DNA from: Lewinellaceae bacterium
GTDB taxonomy: Bacteria; Bacteroidota; Bacteroidia; Chitinophagales; Saprospiraceae
Direction: 5' to 3'
Assembly: GCA_020636405.1 (NCBI GenBank)
Contig: JACJXW010000004.1
Coordinates: 3,150,001 to 3,214,000, forward strand
Length of the DNA: 64,000 nt
This document shows, piece after piece, positions 17,983 to 27,052 of this stretch (within the stretch, counting starts at the first letter, position 1; every line of letters starts with the position of its first letter). Below the pieces are notes generated by a model. It saw only the letters and a list, made by a program, of their open reading frames with translations, was not told the origin of the DNA and made no database searches. Position numbers and translations under genes: made by a program.

Positions 17983-18681
17983 ATGACAGTAGAAGAATTA
18001 CGACAACACCCGGATTATGAACAATGGCTCACCCTCTCTCACGAGGAGATCTTGCCCTTTGTGCAGGAAGAATTTGGGCGCCGGGGGCTCCTTACCCGCT
18101 TTTATCTGCTGCTCAATCTGTTTTTGCTGCTCCTCATGATCTTGCTGGGGGCCTGGCAAGTAACCAACGGCCTCATCAATACAAGTACAGTGATCCTGAA
18201 CAGTATTCTGGGAATGGGCCTGGCCCTTACCCTCCTGGTGCCCGTTCATGAAGGCATTCACGGCCTTGCCTATAAACTGGTGGGGGCGCCGAAAGTACAG
18301 TATGGGAGCGATATACGGAGGTTCATCTTTTTTGCAATGGCCGATCATTTTGTAGTGGGCTTTCCCCGGTTCATCGTCGTTGCTCTGGCGCCATTCTTCG
18401 TGATCAATTTATCGGCCATTTTTGCAATTTTTTATGTTTCTCTTAACTATCAATGGATACTTCTCGGCGTTCTATTGATGCATACCGGAGCTTGTGCCGG
18501 AGATTTCGCAATGCTTAGTTTTTTTCTAAGGCACCGGCCGGAAGGGATACTTACTTATGACGATGTAGAAGGGCAGCGGTCTTTCTTCTTTCGGGCATCT
18601 GGAAGTGAAGGCCCGCCGCCCGCCGCCCGCGACGAGGTTAGGGTCAATGCCGGCAATACAAATGGCGATGAGCAGGATTAG
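17983..18681 (+). CDS. DUF3267 family membrane protein, putative zincin
   Basis: A 232-aa integral membrane protein with four to five hydrophobic helices and the motif VHEGIHGL (about residue 88), an HExxH-type metal-binding helix in the membrane, as in DUF3267 putative zincin peptidases. A third ligand may be in the later LMHTGACAGD helix, which matches the family pattern. ATG 17983 lies 19 bp after the pseudo-helicase stop; an in-frame GTG at 17947 would overlap that gene. The two genes are probably cotranscribed. The C-terminal 30 residues are polar and low-complexity. Substrate unknown. Confidence 0.75.
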   Translation: MTVEELRQHPDYEQWLTLSHEEILPFVQEEFGRRGLLTRFYLLLNLFLLLLMILLGAWQVTNGLINTSTVILNSILGMGLALTLLVPVHEGIHGLAYKLVGAPKVQYGSDIRRFIFFAMADHFVVGFPRFIVVALAPFFVINLSAIFAIFYVSLNYQWILLGVLLMHTGACAGDFAMLSFFLRHRPEGILTYDDVEGQRSFFFRASGSEGPPPAARDEVRVNAGNTNGDEQD

Positions 18682-18967
18682 CGATACCTGTTTTGCGCAA
18701 TTTTTTCTTGGGGAATGGAACAAAACAGCCGGAATGGCAGTAAAATAGAGGTAGGCTTGCTGCCTGGCGGCCGGTTTGAATAAGGCCTGTTTCTACAGCT
18801 TCAACAAATTTATTAATTCAACCTCTACCTCAGTTCAACGATCGGATTGAACACCCGTTGTACAACAGTATCCGGGCTTGTTGCTATCCAGCAGTGAACC
18901 CGTTCTGTATTTTCGATGGAAGGTGAAAAACTTTCCATTATTCGGCATGCTCAAAAAAGATGTAAAT

Positions 18968-21850
18968 ATGCGTGGCTTGGCCATCTTTTGTTTGCTGATC
19001 CTCTTGGCTATCGCCTGCCTGCCGGAGCGTCGTAGCCCACTACCTGAATTGCCAGGGCTGGCGCCTTTTTTGCAAGGGGATAGGAATGAAGTAGAAGCCA
19101 CCATTCGGAGGATGAGCCTGGAGCAAAAGCTCGGACAGCTGATCATTGTAGCCCGGGTATCTGATCCGGAGAGCGATCTTCAAAAGTGGGTGCGAACGGG
19201 GAGGGTAGGAGGGGCCGCCCTGGGCGGCCTCAGGCTTAACCGCTTTCTCAGCTTACAGGACAGCTTACAAAGAATGGCGCCGTATCCGCTCCTGTTCACT
19301 ACTTTTGGCGGGGCCATGTTCCAAAACCAATTTTCTGATGCTATTGCTTTACCCGTAATGGATGCCCTTCAGGCATTGCCTTCCGATAGCGTGAAACATC
19401 AACTTCAGCAAAGCTACCTCAAACAAGCCGAATCCCTGGGAATCAATCTGGCGCCGGCGCCGTATATCAGCCCTCTGGAACAGCGCTTTGCCTTTCCGGA
19501 GAGCAGCCTGGAGCAGTATACTGCCCACATTGCTTACCTCAACGAACGCCATATCCTCAGTATCGCCGATGGTTTTGCCGCTACCCAGCTGTTCCTGCCG
19601 GCCATAGACAGCCTGCAGGACAGCCTGTTACTGGGATTCCGGCACCTGGTGAAAGCTGGCTTGTCCGGATTTTGGGTACATCCTTCCGTTTATGAAGCCC
19701 CTGGCTTACCCCCTGATGCCGTGAGCCGGTTCTTTCGGGGCCGCCTGCAATTTGACGGCTTGCTTATGGCTCATCTCCGTGCTGATAATCAGTTAGATGA
19801 GATACTGAGATCCGGTGTAGACCTCATCGCTACGGACAACAACCCCAATTTCGTGTTCGAATACCTGTTGGCGGCTTATCGCTCCGGAGAACTGAGCGAA
19901 CAAGACCTCCATGCCAAACTTCGGCGAATCCTTCTGGCCAAGCAATGGGTGAGGCACTCCTCCCGCGATTCCATGCCCGAGCCCGCTTTTTCCAGTGTAT
20001 CAGTGCGTACCCTGCCGGCCTCTTTGTTAACTGGGGAAGAGAGAGCCGGCCCCACTTCCTCCTGGGGGGAAGAACAGCTTTCGCGCTATTTCAGCGACGG
20101 ACGCTGGCTGTACTGGCAACGCCGCTTCCGGGAAGAATCGGTCGTCGTGGCTTCCAACCCCGACAGTTTGCTCCCTTTCCGTCCTGTGGGTAGCGGCAAT
20201 TTTAAGGCCTTTCACCTGAGAGCAGAAGACCCCCGCTCTTTTGATGAGGCACTCAATAAATACGCTGGAGTGAGCAGTTGGCAGGGATTTTCCTGGGAAG
20301 AATTGTCCCGGCAGTTGCTTCAACTGAACGGGGACGAGCAATCCATCCTTGTGCTACACGACTATCCATTGGATAGTATTCAGGCTGCCAGTTTGAAGTC
20401 GTTTGCCCGCCGTTTACCCCTGGTACTGGTGAACTTTCAACGGCTGGAAAACCTGGCCTTGTTGGATACCAGCCTGACGATCGTGCATGCTTTTGAAGGC
20501 GGGGAGGACATGCAGCAGATCGTTGCCCAGGTCCTTTTCGGGGGGATATCGGGCAGCGGCAGGCTTCCGTATACCCTCAATCCCTTTTTTACCAAAGGGC
20601 AAGGCGTATCACTCCCACAATTGAGGCTGCATTTTGGCTTACCGGAACAGGCCGGCATTGCGCCCGAAAAGTTGGTGGGGATCGATGCCATCGTCGAGAC
20701 GGCCATCGACGCAGGCGCTTTTCCGGGCTGTCAGGTCGTCGTTGTAAAGGACGGAATTGTAGTGTACGACAAGGCTATAGGCTTTCACACCTATAACCGG
20801 GAAAGGCAGGTCAAAGCAACGGATCTTTACGATGTAGCCTCCATTACCAAGGCCATGGCTACGGCCATGGTAACCATGAAGTTATATGAGGAAGGCAGTA
20901 TCCAGCCCAATGGAAAGCTGCGCAATCAGATGGAACTCCCGCGCAATTCCCGCCTGCGCAACCTGACCGTGAAAAAACTGATGACGCATCAGTCGGGGCT
21001 GCAGCCGCATATGCCGGTCATTCCTTACCTGCTCTACCGGGATGCGGAGAATGCCAGCTGCCGCCGGTATTTTTGCAGCCATCCTTCCGATACGTTTTCT
21101 ATCCAGGTCGCGAATGATTTTTACTTCGACAAACGGCACTACGAAAAGATAATGAAAGATGTGCACCGCCTGCGCCCTCGTTATCGCTATCGTTACAGCG
21201 ACGTCAATTTCATATTGATGCAACAATTGGTCGAGGAAAAGGGCGGAATGCCACTCGATTCTCTGGCGGCACTCGATTTTTATTCGCCTCTCGGCCTGCA
21301 GCGCACAGGCTTCCGGCCTTTATTGCGCTGGGACAGCAGTGAGATTGTGCCTACTCAAAATGACCTCCGTTGGCGGCATCAGCTGGTCCACGGGTATGTG
21401 CACGACGAAACAGCTGCCCTGTTCGGAGGAGTAGCCGGTAATGCAGGTTTGTTTTCTACGGCGGAAGACCTTGCCGTGATATTCCAGATGTTGCTCAATG
21501 GGGGTACATATGGTGGGCAGCGATATCTGGCTCCCGAAACCATCCAGTATTTCACCAGCGCCCGCCATGGCAACCACCGCGGGCTGGGTTTCGATAAGCC
21601 TTATGACAAGACGATCCAGAAAGGCCTGTTTCCTGAGCAGGTGAGCGATGCTACCTTCGGGCATACCGGTTTCACCGGTACCTGTGCATGGGCGGACCCC
21701 GAGGCCGGGCTTACTTACATTTTTCTGTCTAACCGCATCTATCCGGATGCCACCAACCGTAAGATATTCGAAAAAAGGGTCCGGGAACGTATCCACCAGG
21801 TCATCTATGATGCCCTCGACACCTACGTGCCGGAAATGCCGGTGATCTAA
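18968..21850 (+). CDS. Lipoprotein: decayed GH3 domain fused to beta-lactamase-fold serine hydrolase
   Basis: A 960-aa fusion. Lipobox LAIAC (Cys about 16). A GH3 beta-N-acetylhexosaminidase-like barrel (about 45-350) is recognisable (KLGQLIIVARVSD, GVDLIATDNNP), but KHFPGHG is replaced by ADGFAAT and the nucleophile segment ITDAL by MAHLR, so it looks inactive. A GH3-C-like domain follows (about 400-570). The C-terminal serine hydrolase (about 580-960) keeps S625-x-x-K628 (SITK), Y743 (YSD) and H899-T-G, typical of class C beta-lactamase/DD-peptidase folds. Intact GH3-hydrolase fusions occur in Bacteroidota and act in cell-wall recycling; that role is inferred. ATG 18947 is an alternative start. 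Confidence 0.82.
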   Translation: MRGLAIFCLLILLAIACLPERRSPLPELPGLAPFLQGDRNEVEATIRRMSLEQKLGQLIIVARVSDPESDLQKWVRTGRVGGAALGGLRLNRFLSLQDSLQRMAPYPLLFTTFGGAMFQNQFSDAIALPVMDALQALPSDSVKHQLQQSYLKQAESLGINLAPAPYISPLEQRFAFPESSLEQYTAHIAYLNERHILSIADGFAATQLFLPAIDSLQDSLLLGFRHLVKAGLSGFWVHPSVYEAPGLPPDAVSRFFRGRLQFDGLLMAHLRADNQLDEILRSGVDLIATDNNPNFVFEYLLAAYRSGELSEQDLHAKLRRILLAKQWVRHSSRDSMPEPAFSSVSVRTLPASLLTGEERAGPTSSWGEEQLSRYFSDGRWLYWQRRFREESVVVASNPDSLLPFRPVGSGNFKAFHLRAEDPRSFDEALNKYAGVSSWQGFSWEELSRQLLQLNGDEQSILVLHDYPLDSIQAASLKSFARRLPLVLVNFQRLENLALLDTSLTIVHAFEGGEDMQQIVAQVLFGGISGSGRLPYTLNPFFTKGQGVSLPQLRLHFGLPEQAGIAPEKLVGIDAIVETAIDAGAFPGCQVVVVKDGIVVYDKAIGFHTYNRERQVKATDLYDVASITKAMATAMVTMKLYEEGSIQPNGKLRNQMELPRNSRLRNLTVKKLMTHQSGLQPHMPVIPYLLYRDAENASCRRYFCSHPSDTFSIQVANDFYFDKRHYEKIMKDVHRLRPRYRYRYSDVNFILMQQLVEEKGGMPLDSLAALDFYSPLGLQRTGFRPLLRWDSSEIVPTQNDLRWRHQLVHGYVHDETAALFGGVAGNAGLFSTAEDLAVIFQMLLNGGTYGGQRYLAPETIQYFTSARHGNHRGLGFDKPYDKTIQKGLFPEQVSDATFGHTGFTGTCAWADPEAGLTYIFLSNRIYPDATNRKIFEKRVRERIHQVIYDALDTYVPEMPVI

Positions 21851-21859
21851 GCAACCGCA

Positions 21860-21887
21860 GGAAGTCGGAAGTCGGAAGTGGGAAGTG
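21860..21887. repeat. Tandem heptamer GGAAGT(C/G), 4 copies
   Basis: GGAAGTC, GGAAGTC, GGAAGTG, GGAAGTG start ten bases after the stop of the GH3-hydrolase gene. A further 15-bp imperfect duplication (AACTCG words) lies at about 21915-21944, just before the stop of the convergent amidase gene. Short tandem heptamers like this occur in intergenic DNA of several phyla; no function is evident. Confidence 0.6.
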
Positions 21888-21951
21888 GCCTCAGGAACCG
21901 CAGAAACCCCGGGAACTCGTACCCCTCGAACTCGCAACCCGCACCCCCCAA

Positions 21952-23163
21952 TCATTTCATCAACCCCTCCAGCAACCAATCGGCCAGGAGTTGGCGGTTA
22001 TTCTCTATAATGATCCGCTGCTGGTCGAAGGTGTTGCGGATGTTGGCCAGTTCTATATAGACGGAGTTGGTTTTGGTTTCCCGCAGCATGTGGAGGTCGC
22101 GGGCGGTTACCGTGCCGCGGTATTCCCTCGATTTCTGGAATTGTTTGTATTTGTGTTTCAGGGACCGCAACAGGTCGAATGCAATGTCTCGGCTGGCCTG
22201 GCTGGTAGAGTGGTGGTAGAAGAAGACATCCGTCCTTTCCCCTTTGCTCCTGGAATCTACGTGGATGATGATAGCAGTTTGTTCGGCCACGCCGGCAAGC
22301 CGGTTGCGCTCGTAGAGTTCGTTGATGATGTCGGAGCGCTGGAACAGGCGGGGCTTTTGCTGGCGCACCATTTTGACGCCGCCCCAGAGGACTTCGTCGT
22401 AGTCGCAATCCAGAAATTTATCCTCGCGAATGCCGTCATCATCGTCACGAAGGATCATGTAGGCGGTAGCGCCGTGGGAGATCAGGTTGCGGCACAGGCG
22501 CAGGGCGACATCATAGGCGTATTCATCTTCACATAGTGTATACTCTCCCCGCCGGCCCATAGCGCCCGGGTCGGGGCCCCCGTGGCCGCTGACGATGTAG
22601 AAAACCTTGCCCTGAAGTTTGTTGCTGAGCAAAGGCGTATACGCATATTTGGGGCCGAAAATAGGAAACTTCCGGTTACCGGCGGTGGTAGAAGTAGAGG
22701 GGCGTTCTTCCTCCGGGGAATTCTCAATGGGAGAAGGAATATCGAGGTCGGAGTCCGGGCAATTGAGCTCGTGAAAAGGCACCCAAAGGATGCGGTCCTT
22801 TTTAAAAGATTCGGCCCGCATTTTTCTTTCGTGCATCAACTCGTTGTATTCCTGGATGCGCACTGCGGTGTTCCAGTCATCGATGCCGATGCTGGAGCGT
22901 ATGGTCTTTCCGTTAAACGAGTACACCAGGATGGGCAACTGGTATTTCCGCCCTACGATGAGGTGTGAATTTTTCTGCAGGCTGTTCAGGCGGTAAAACT
23001 GGTCAAAATTGCAGGAATGCTTGTCCAGGCTGTACCGGCGCAGCATGGAGTAAATACCATCGCCCGGCATGGCCTCCGTCTGAAAGTAGTCAGGGCTGGC
23101 AAGGGCCGGCAGGGCAGTGGACAGGATGGTTATCAAGGTGAAAAAAAAGATAATTCGCTGCAT
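21952..23163 (-). CDS. Secreted LysM-N-acetylmuramoyl-L-alanine amidase
   Basis: A 403-aa periplasmic zinc amidase that would cleave the bond between N-acetylmuramic acid and the stem peptide. Signal peptide at 1-22; a LysM-like domain at about 32-80 (PGDGIYSMLRRYSL, RLNSLQKNSHLIVG, YQLP); a linker rich in Ser/Pro/Glu; and an Amidase_3 domain at about 185-400. Zinc ligands visible: His194 (SGHGG), Glu212 or Glu214 (CEDE), His301 (IIIHVDS), and the catalytic Glu371 in VYIELANI. It is divergent from ccmB and convergent with the GH3-hydrolase, so two cell-wall genes face each other. Confidence 0.88.
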   Translation of the reverse strand: MQRIIFFFTLITILSTALPALASPDYFQTEAMPGDGIYSMLRRYSLDKHSCNFDQFYRLNSLQKNSHLIVGRKYQLPILVYSFNGKTIRSSIGIDDWNTAVRIQEYNELMHERKMRAESFKKDRILWVPFHELNCPDSDLDIPSPIENSPEEERPSTSTTAGNRKFPIFGPKYAYTPLLSNKLQGKVFYIVSGHGGPDPGAMGRRGEYTLCEDEYAYDVALRLCRNLISHGATAYMILRDDDDGIREDKFLDCDYDEVLWGGVKMVRQQKPRLFQRSDIINELYERNRLAGVAEQTAIIIHVDSRSKGERTDVFFYHHSTSQASRDIAFDLLRSLKHKYKQFQKSREYRGTVTARDLHMLRETKTNSVYIELANIRNTFDQQRIIIENNRQLLADWLLEGLMK

Positions 23164-23299
23164 CGTCGTTCAGGCACAGTTTTGGGGTGAAAACTAGGAT
23201 TGGTTGTTCCGTTTCGTTGAAATGATGGCGAAAAGATAGGGAAAATGAGGGAATTTGCCAATGCCTCAAAAAACCATGAAATTCCCTATTTTCGCCCTT

Positions 23300-23959
23300 A
23301 TGGAAATATTCAGAGAGATCGGACACCTTCTGCGCAAGGATATGCAGTTGGAACTGCGCACCAGCTACGCCATCAGTGGCATACTTCTATACGTCTTTTC
23401 CACTATTTTCATCGTATATATGGCATTCCAGAAGATACAGCCCGACGTGTGGAACGCGTTGTTCTGGATCATTATTCTTTTTGCATCGGTCAGCGCCATC
23501 GTCAAGAGCTTTGTACAGGAGAGCAGCGCCCGGCAGTTGTACTACTACAGCCTGGCTAACCCCATTTCCATCCTTTTGTCCAAGATCATTTACAACATCG
23601 TGCTATTGCTGGGCCTCAGCTTGCTGACCTGGCTGGGCTTCAGCTTCGTTGCCGGCAGCCCGGTGCGCGATACGTCCCAGTTTTTCCTGGCCCTGTTGCT
23701 GGGCAGCGTCGGCTTTTCCATCACCTTCACCTTCATTGCCGCCATTTCGGCCAAGGCAGACAACAATGCCACGCTGATGGCCATCCTCAGCTTTCCGCTG
23801 ATCATTCCCATCCTGCTGACCTTGATCAAACTCTCGGCCAACGCGCTGAGGCTCATGCAAGATACAGCTGTACAGAACGATATATTCATCCTTCTCGCCA
23901 TCGACCTTATGCTTTTGGGCGTAGGATTGGCCCTTTTTCCGTTCCTTTGGAGGGATTGA
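23300..23959 (+). CDS. ccmB: Heme exporter protein B (CcmB)
   Basis: A 219-aa inner-membrane protein with six hydrophobic helices, the permease part of the CcmAB complex used in cytochrome c maturation. The start MEIFREIGHLLRKDMQLELR and the following SYAISGILLYVFSTIF match CcmB N-termini, and VKSFVQESSARQLYYY matches the conserved cytoplasmic loop. ATG 23300 gives the family's usual length; ATG 23276 would add eight residues. TATTTTCG at 23287-23294 resembles a -7 box and also favours the later start. A ccmC gene follows; ccmA is not in the window. Confidence 0.87.
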   Translation: MEIFREIGHLLRKDMQLELRTSYAISGILLYVFSTIFIVYMAFQKIQPDVWNALFWIIILFASVSAIVKSFVQESSARQLYYYSLANPISILLSKIIYNIVLLLGLSLLTWLGFSFVAGSPVRDTSQFFLALLLGSVGFSITFTFIAAISAKADNNATLMAILSFPLIIPILLTLIKLSANALRLMQDTAVQNDIFILLAIDLMLLGVGLALFPFLWRD

Positions 23960-24097
23960 CCGGGTGAAAAGGGAAAGCTGGTTTTTATTCAAACGTTTGA
24001 CAATTAATGAGTTGGGTGAAATAAAAGGCAAGGCCGGCGAAAAAACACTAATGACAGGAAGCTGGCCTTTGGCCCAATTATTATTCTGAAAAATGGG

Positions 24098-24105
24098 TAA
24101 CTTTG
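24098..24105 (+). promoter_or_regulatory. -7 box TAACTTTG upstream of ccmC
   Basis: TAACTTTG fits TAnnTTTG and lies 43 bases before the ATG of ccmC. The only nearby TTTG (24068-24071) is 26 bp away, longer than the usual spacing, so the -33 element is weak. It suggests ccmC can be transcribed separately from ccmB. Confidence 0.4.
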
Positions 24106-24148
24106 CCGGAGCTTTTTATCGGCCCAATTCAGCCCAAAAAAGAAAAAC

Positions 24149-25204
24149 ATGCTCAAAAAATACTGGTGGAAAGCCTTATCGGTGATCATTCTGATCTACG
24201 TTTTCATTGCCGGAATGACCGTCCCCCTCAGCCCGGGCATCGAACGCGTAGCGCCAACGAGCGTTCGGACAGGCGATGAGGTTACGCTGGAAGTGCTGGG
24301 ATACAACTCGCGCTACGACGAGGGCGGCCAGGTGAGCGCCTGGCTAAAGCTGGACAATGAACGGGCCCTCAAGGCAGAATCAGTGCAGGTGGAAAGCGGG
24401 CGCCGGCTGAAGGCGCTGTTCCGCATCCCGGAATACCTGCCGGTGGATCGAAAGGTGCAGGACTTCACCCTGATCCTGGATAATGAAAAGGACGGCGCCT
24501 CAGTGCTGCCCAGCGCCGTTTTTGTGACCCAGGATTCCATCGACCCGGAAATGGGCCAGAAGGCCTGGCTGAACAGCCCGGTACAGGACCTGCACGAAGA
24601 GTGGGCCATGACCTTTCCATTCCGCAATATCCTCTCGGAGACCATCCGCAATACCTACTTCCACGTGCCGCTCTGGTTCGCGATGATCTTCATTTTCATT
24701 GCCTCGGTAGCCAACAGCATTCGCTACCTGCGCGGAGGTAACCTGGAGGCCGATAATAAAGCGCAGGCCTACACCCGGGTAGGTATTCTGCTGGGCATCC
24801 TCGGCCTGTCAACCGGCGCCGTATGGGCGCGCCATACCTGGGGCGCCTACTGGAGCGGGGATGTGAAGCAGAATATGACCGCCATCGCCCTGCTCATTTA
24901 CTTCGCCTATTTCATCCTGCGCGCCGTTTTTGAAGACCCGGAGAAGAAAGCGCGTATCTCAGCCGTTTACAACATCTTCGCCTTCGTCGCCCTCATCCCC
25001 CTGATCTACGTCATCCCCCGCCTGACGGATAGCCTGCATCCCGGCGCCGGCGGCAATCCCGCCTTCGGCACCCAGGACCTGGACAATACCATGCGCATGG
25101 TGTTCTACCCGGCAGTGATCGGGTGGACATTGCTGGGCTTCTGGATCGGGAATCTGTTGCACCGGATGGGGAGGATCCGGCTGAAGTTGATGGATGCGTT
25201 GTAG
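24149..25204 (+). CDS. ccmC: CcmC/CcsA-type heme-handling protein with inserted periplasmic domain
   Basis: A 351-aa inner-membrane protein for cytochrome c biogenesis. TM1 (about 8-25) is followed by an unusual soluble stretch of about 120 residues (30-150), then the family core begins at SETIRNTYFHVPLWF with heme-ligand-like His172. The WWD-type heme motif is WGAYWSGD (231-238), preceded by His229. Further helices run to about 335. Typical CcmC is near 220-250 residues; the insert looks beta-rich, with an IPT/Ig-like feel (VAPTSVRTGDEVTLEVLGYN). It follows ccmB by 189 bp. Confidence 0.85.
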   Translation: MLKKYWWKALSVIILIYVFIAGMTVPLSPGIERVAPTSVRTGDEVTLEVLGYNSRYDEGGQVSAWLKLDNERALKAESVQVESGRRLKALFRIPEYLPVDRKVQDFTLILDNEKDGASVLPSAVFVTQDSIDPEMGQKAWLNSPVQDLHEEWAMTFPFRNILSETIRNTYFHVPLWFAMIFIFIASVANSIRYLRGGNLEADNKAQAYTRVGILLGILGLSTGAVWARHTWGAYWSGDVKQNMTAIALLIYFAYFILRAVFEDPEKKARISAVYNIFAFVALIPLIYVIPRLTDSLHPGAGGNPAFGTQDLDNTMRMVFYPAVIGWTLLGFWIGNLLHRMGRIRLKLMDAL

Positions 25205-25266
25205 GGTCGGGCCAAGTTTCTGTTATAGCTTGAACGATGGGGACATAGGTTTTATAATTTTTCCCC

Positions 25267-25902
25267 TCACCGCCCCACCAAATTCCTCTCCGGCTTCTGC
25301 AACGGTTTCCCATTCAATGGTATACTAACCCCGATCCCCATCACCGGCTGCCCCAGGGGGGCTATGAACTCTACATTGGGCTTGACCCGAAGGCTCAGGT
25401 CGTCATTCACATCAAATCCTTTGAGGTGGGCGTCAACGAAGGCTTCCATGGCCTGTAGCGTATACACCAGCACGATGCCAACATAGGCGGTTTGTGTATT
25501 TTTATCATAGCTGTCGCGCAGGCTGCGCAGAGTGCTCAGGTTGTCCAGCGTGGTGCCGGTAAACTCGTGTTCTTCCCCCTGGCGTTTGAGGTTGAGGGCG
25601 TCGCGCAGGCGGCGGTACAGGCTTTGGTTGTAATCGACCACAAGCACCATGCCGGTGAGGGCTCCGTAGACAAGGGGCACCTTCCACCAACGCTTATTGT
25701 ACAACTGCCCGGCGCCGGGAATGGCCAAAGAGAGCAAAGCCGCCCGCTTGGGATTGGGATAATCCCGGTTGAACCAGTTCTCCTTCTTTTGTTTTTCAAT
25801 GACCGTATCTACCGGAGCCTCTGTAACGGTAGTATCTGCCTGCTGAGCGGCCAACCTTCCCAGGCAGCAGAAAAGGACCAGTATTGCCAATAATCTTTTC
25901 AT
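25267..25902 (-). CDS. DUF5683 domain protein, par-cluster partner
   Basis: A 211-aa envelope protein: signal peptide 1-20 (MKRLLAILVLFCCLGRLAAQ), then NPKRAALLSLAIPGAGQLYNKRWWKVPLVYG, the hallmark of DUF5683, with two hydrophobic segments (about 55-85 and 135-155). The function is unknown; the gene is commonly found downstream of parB in Bacteroidota, as here. ATG 25902 is chosen because it gives the signal peptide; the frame continues 16 codons upstream. Confidence 0.85.
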   Translation of the reverse strand: MKRLLAILVLFCCLGRLAAQQADTTVTEAPVDTVIEKQKKENWFNRDYPNPKRAALLSLAIPGAGQLYNKRWWKVPLVYGALTGMVLVVDYNQSLYRRLRDALNLKRQGEEHEFTGTTLDNLSTLRSLRDSYDKNTQTAYVGIVLVYTLQAMEAFVDAHLKGFDVNDDLSLRVKPNVEFIAPLGQPVMGIGVSIPLNGKPLQKPERNLVGR

Positions 25903-25962
25903 GTTATCTAAACGCTGCGACGGGCTTTTTTGTGTAGGTAATAAAACCATTCACCTTTCATT

Positions 25963-26026
25963 CACCAATCCACCAATCCACGAATGCACGAATCCACGAA
26001 TACACGAATGCACGAATCCCCCAATC
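25963..26026. repeat. Period-8 degenerate repeat, 8 units
   Basis: Eight units in exact register: CACCAATC twice, then CACGAATG, CACGAATC, CACGAATA, CACGAATG, CACGAATC and CCCCAATC. The tract ends five bases short of the parB stop codon (minus strand) and lies in the parB-DUF5683 spacer. This is the longest and cleanest of the octad tracts in the window. Confidence 0.75.
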
Positions 26027-26031
26027 CCCCC

Positions 26032-26976
26032 TCAATCCTCCAGCCTGTCCAGCAACTGGTTCAACTCCTCGACCGAATTGAAGGAGAGGACGACCTGTCC
26101 CTTACCCTTTTCTTTCAGTTTGAGTTTGACCTGGTTTTTAGCGCCGAAGAACTCCTGGAAGCTCTGTTCCACCCGCCGGTATTCTTCAGGCAGCTTGGCT
26201 GAAGATGCGGTGCTTTTTTTGGCTTTCGGCTGTTTGTAATCGCTGACCATTCGCTCCAGCGCCCGGACGGAGATGCCCTCTTTAACCACTTTATCGAGCA
26301 GGTACTTTTGCATGGCAAAGTCATCCAGCCCGGCCAGGGCGCGGGCGTGGCCCATGGAAAGCCCGCCCTCTTTGACGGCTTCCTGAACAACTGGAGGCAG
26401 TTCGAGCAGGCGCAGGAAGTTGGTGATGGTGGTGCGTTTTTTGCCGACGCGTTGGGCGAGGTCCTCATGACGAAGGCTGAACTCTTCGATCAGCCGTTGG
26501 TAGGTGATGGCCACTTCCATGGCGTTGAGGTCTTCCCGCTGGATGTTCTCCACCAGGGCCATTTCCATCATCTCCTGGTCGTTGGCCAGGCGGACATAAG
26601 CGGGGATCTCCTCCAGGCCAGCCAGTTGGGATGCTTTCCAACGGCGTTCGCCCGAGATCAGCTGGTAGGCATCGGGGCCCAGGCGGCGGACCGTCACGGG
26701 CTGGATCAGGCCATAGGCTTTGAGGGAGTCGGCCAGTTCCTGCAGGGCTTCGGGGTCGAAATCTTTCCGGGGCTGGTCGGGGTTGGGGGCGATCGCCCGA
26801 ACCGGGATCATCGCTACGGTGTGGGACAATTCCTTGACGACCTTCTCCGGGTTCTGCTCAATGTCTTCTTCGCTGATGTTGAAATATGCCAGCCGGCTGC
26901 TGCTTTTTTTAACACTGCGCAGGGAATCCCGCAGGTCGGAGCTGCTGACGTTCTTTTTGCTGATTCTCTTGGCCAT
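26032..26976 (-). CDS. parB: Chromosome-partitioning protein ParB
   Basis: A 314-aa centromere-binding CTPase of the ParB/Spo0J type. The N-terminal domain has VRAIAPNPDQPRK, the nucleotide-binding SGERRWKAS and ENIQRE (about 55-160); the central helix-turn-helix is at about 170-235 (DLAQRVGKKRTTITNFLRLL, SMGHARALAGL); a lysine-rich linker and a C-terminal dimerisation segment (ELNQLLDRLE) follow. It works with ParA to segregate origins. It lies 123 bp downstream of parA. I found no canonical parS 16-mer in the spacers of this cluster. Confidence 0.93.
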   Translation of the reverse strand: MAKRISKKNVSSSDLRDSLRSVKKSSSRLAYFNISEEDIEQNPEKVVKELSHTVAMIPVRAIAPNPDQPRKDFDPEALQELADSLKAYGLIQPVTVRRLGPDAYQLISGERRWKASQLAGLEEIPAYVRLANDQEMMEMALVENIQREDLNAMEVAITYQRLIEEFSLRHEDLAQRVGKKRTTITNFLRLLELPPVVQEAVKEGGLSMGHARALAGLDDFAMQKYLLDKVVKEGISVRALERMVSDYKQPKAKKSTASSAKLPEEYRRVEQSFQEFFGAKNQVKLKLKEKGKGQVVLSFNSVEELNQLLDRLED

Positions 26977-27052
26977 ATCGACACACTTGGTTTTGGATCA
27001 GCCGCAAAGGTAAGAAAATTGCTCCGGGGGAGTAGGGGTTGAATGGGTATTA

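Noticed and set aside
25963..26026. CRISPR-like array
   Set aside because: The units are 8 bp with no spacers; CRISPR needs 21-47 bp repeats separated by unique spacers.
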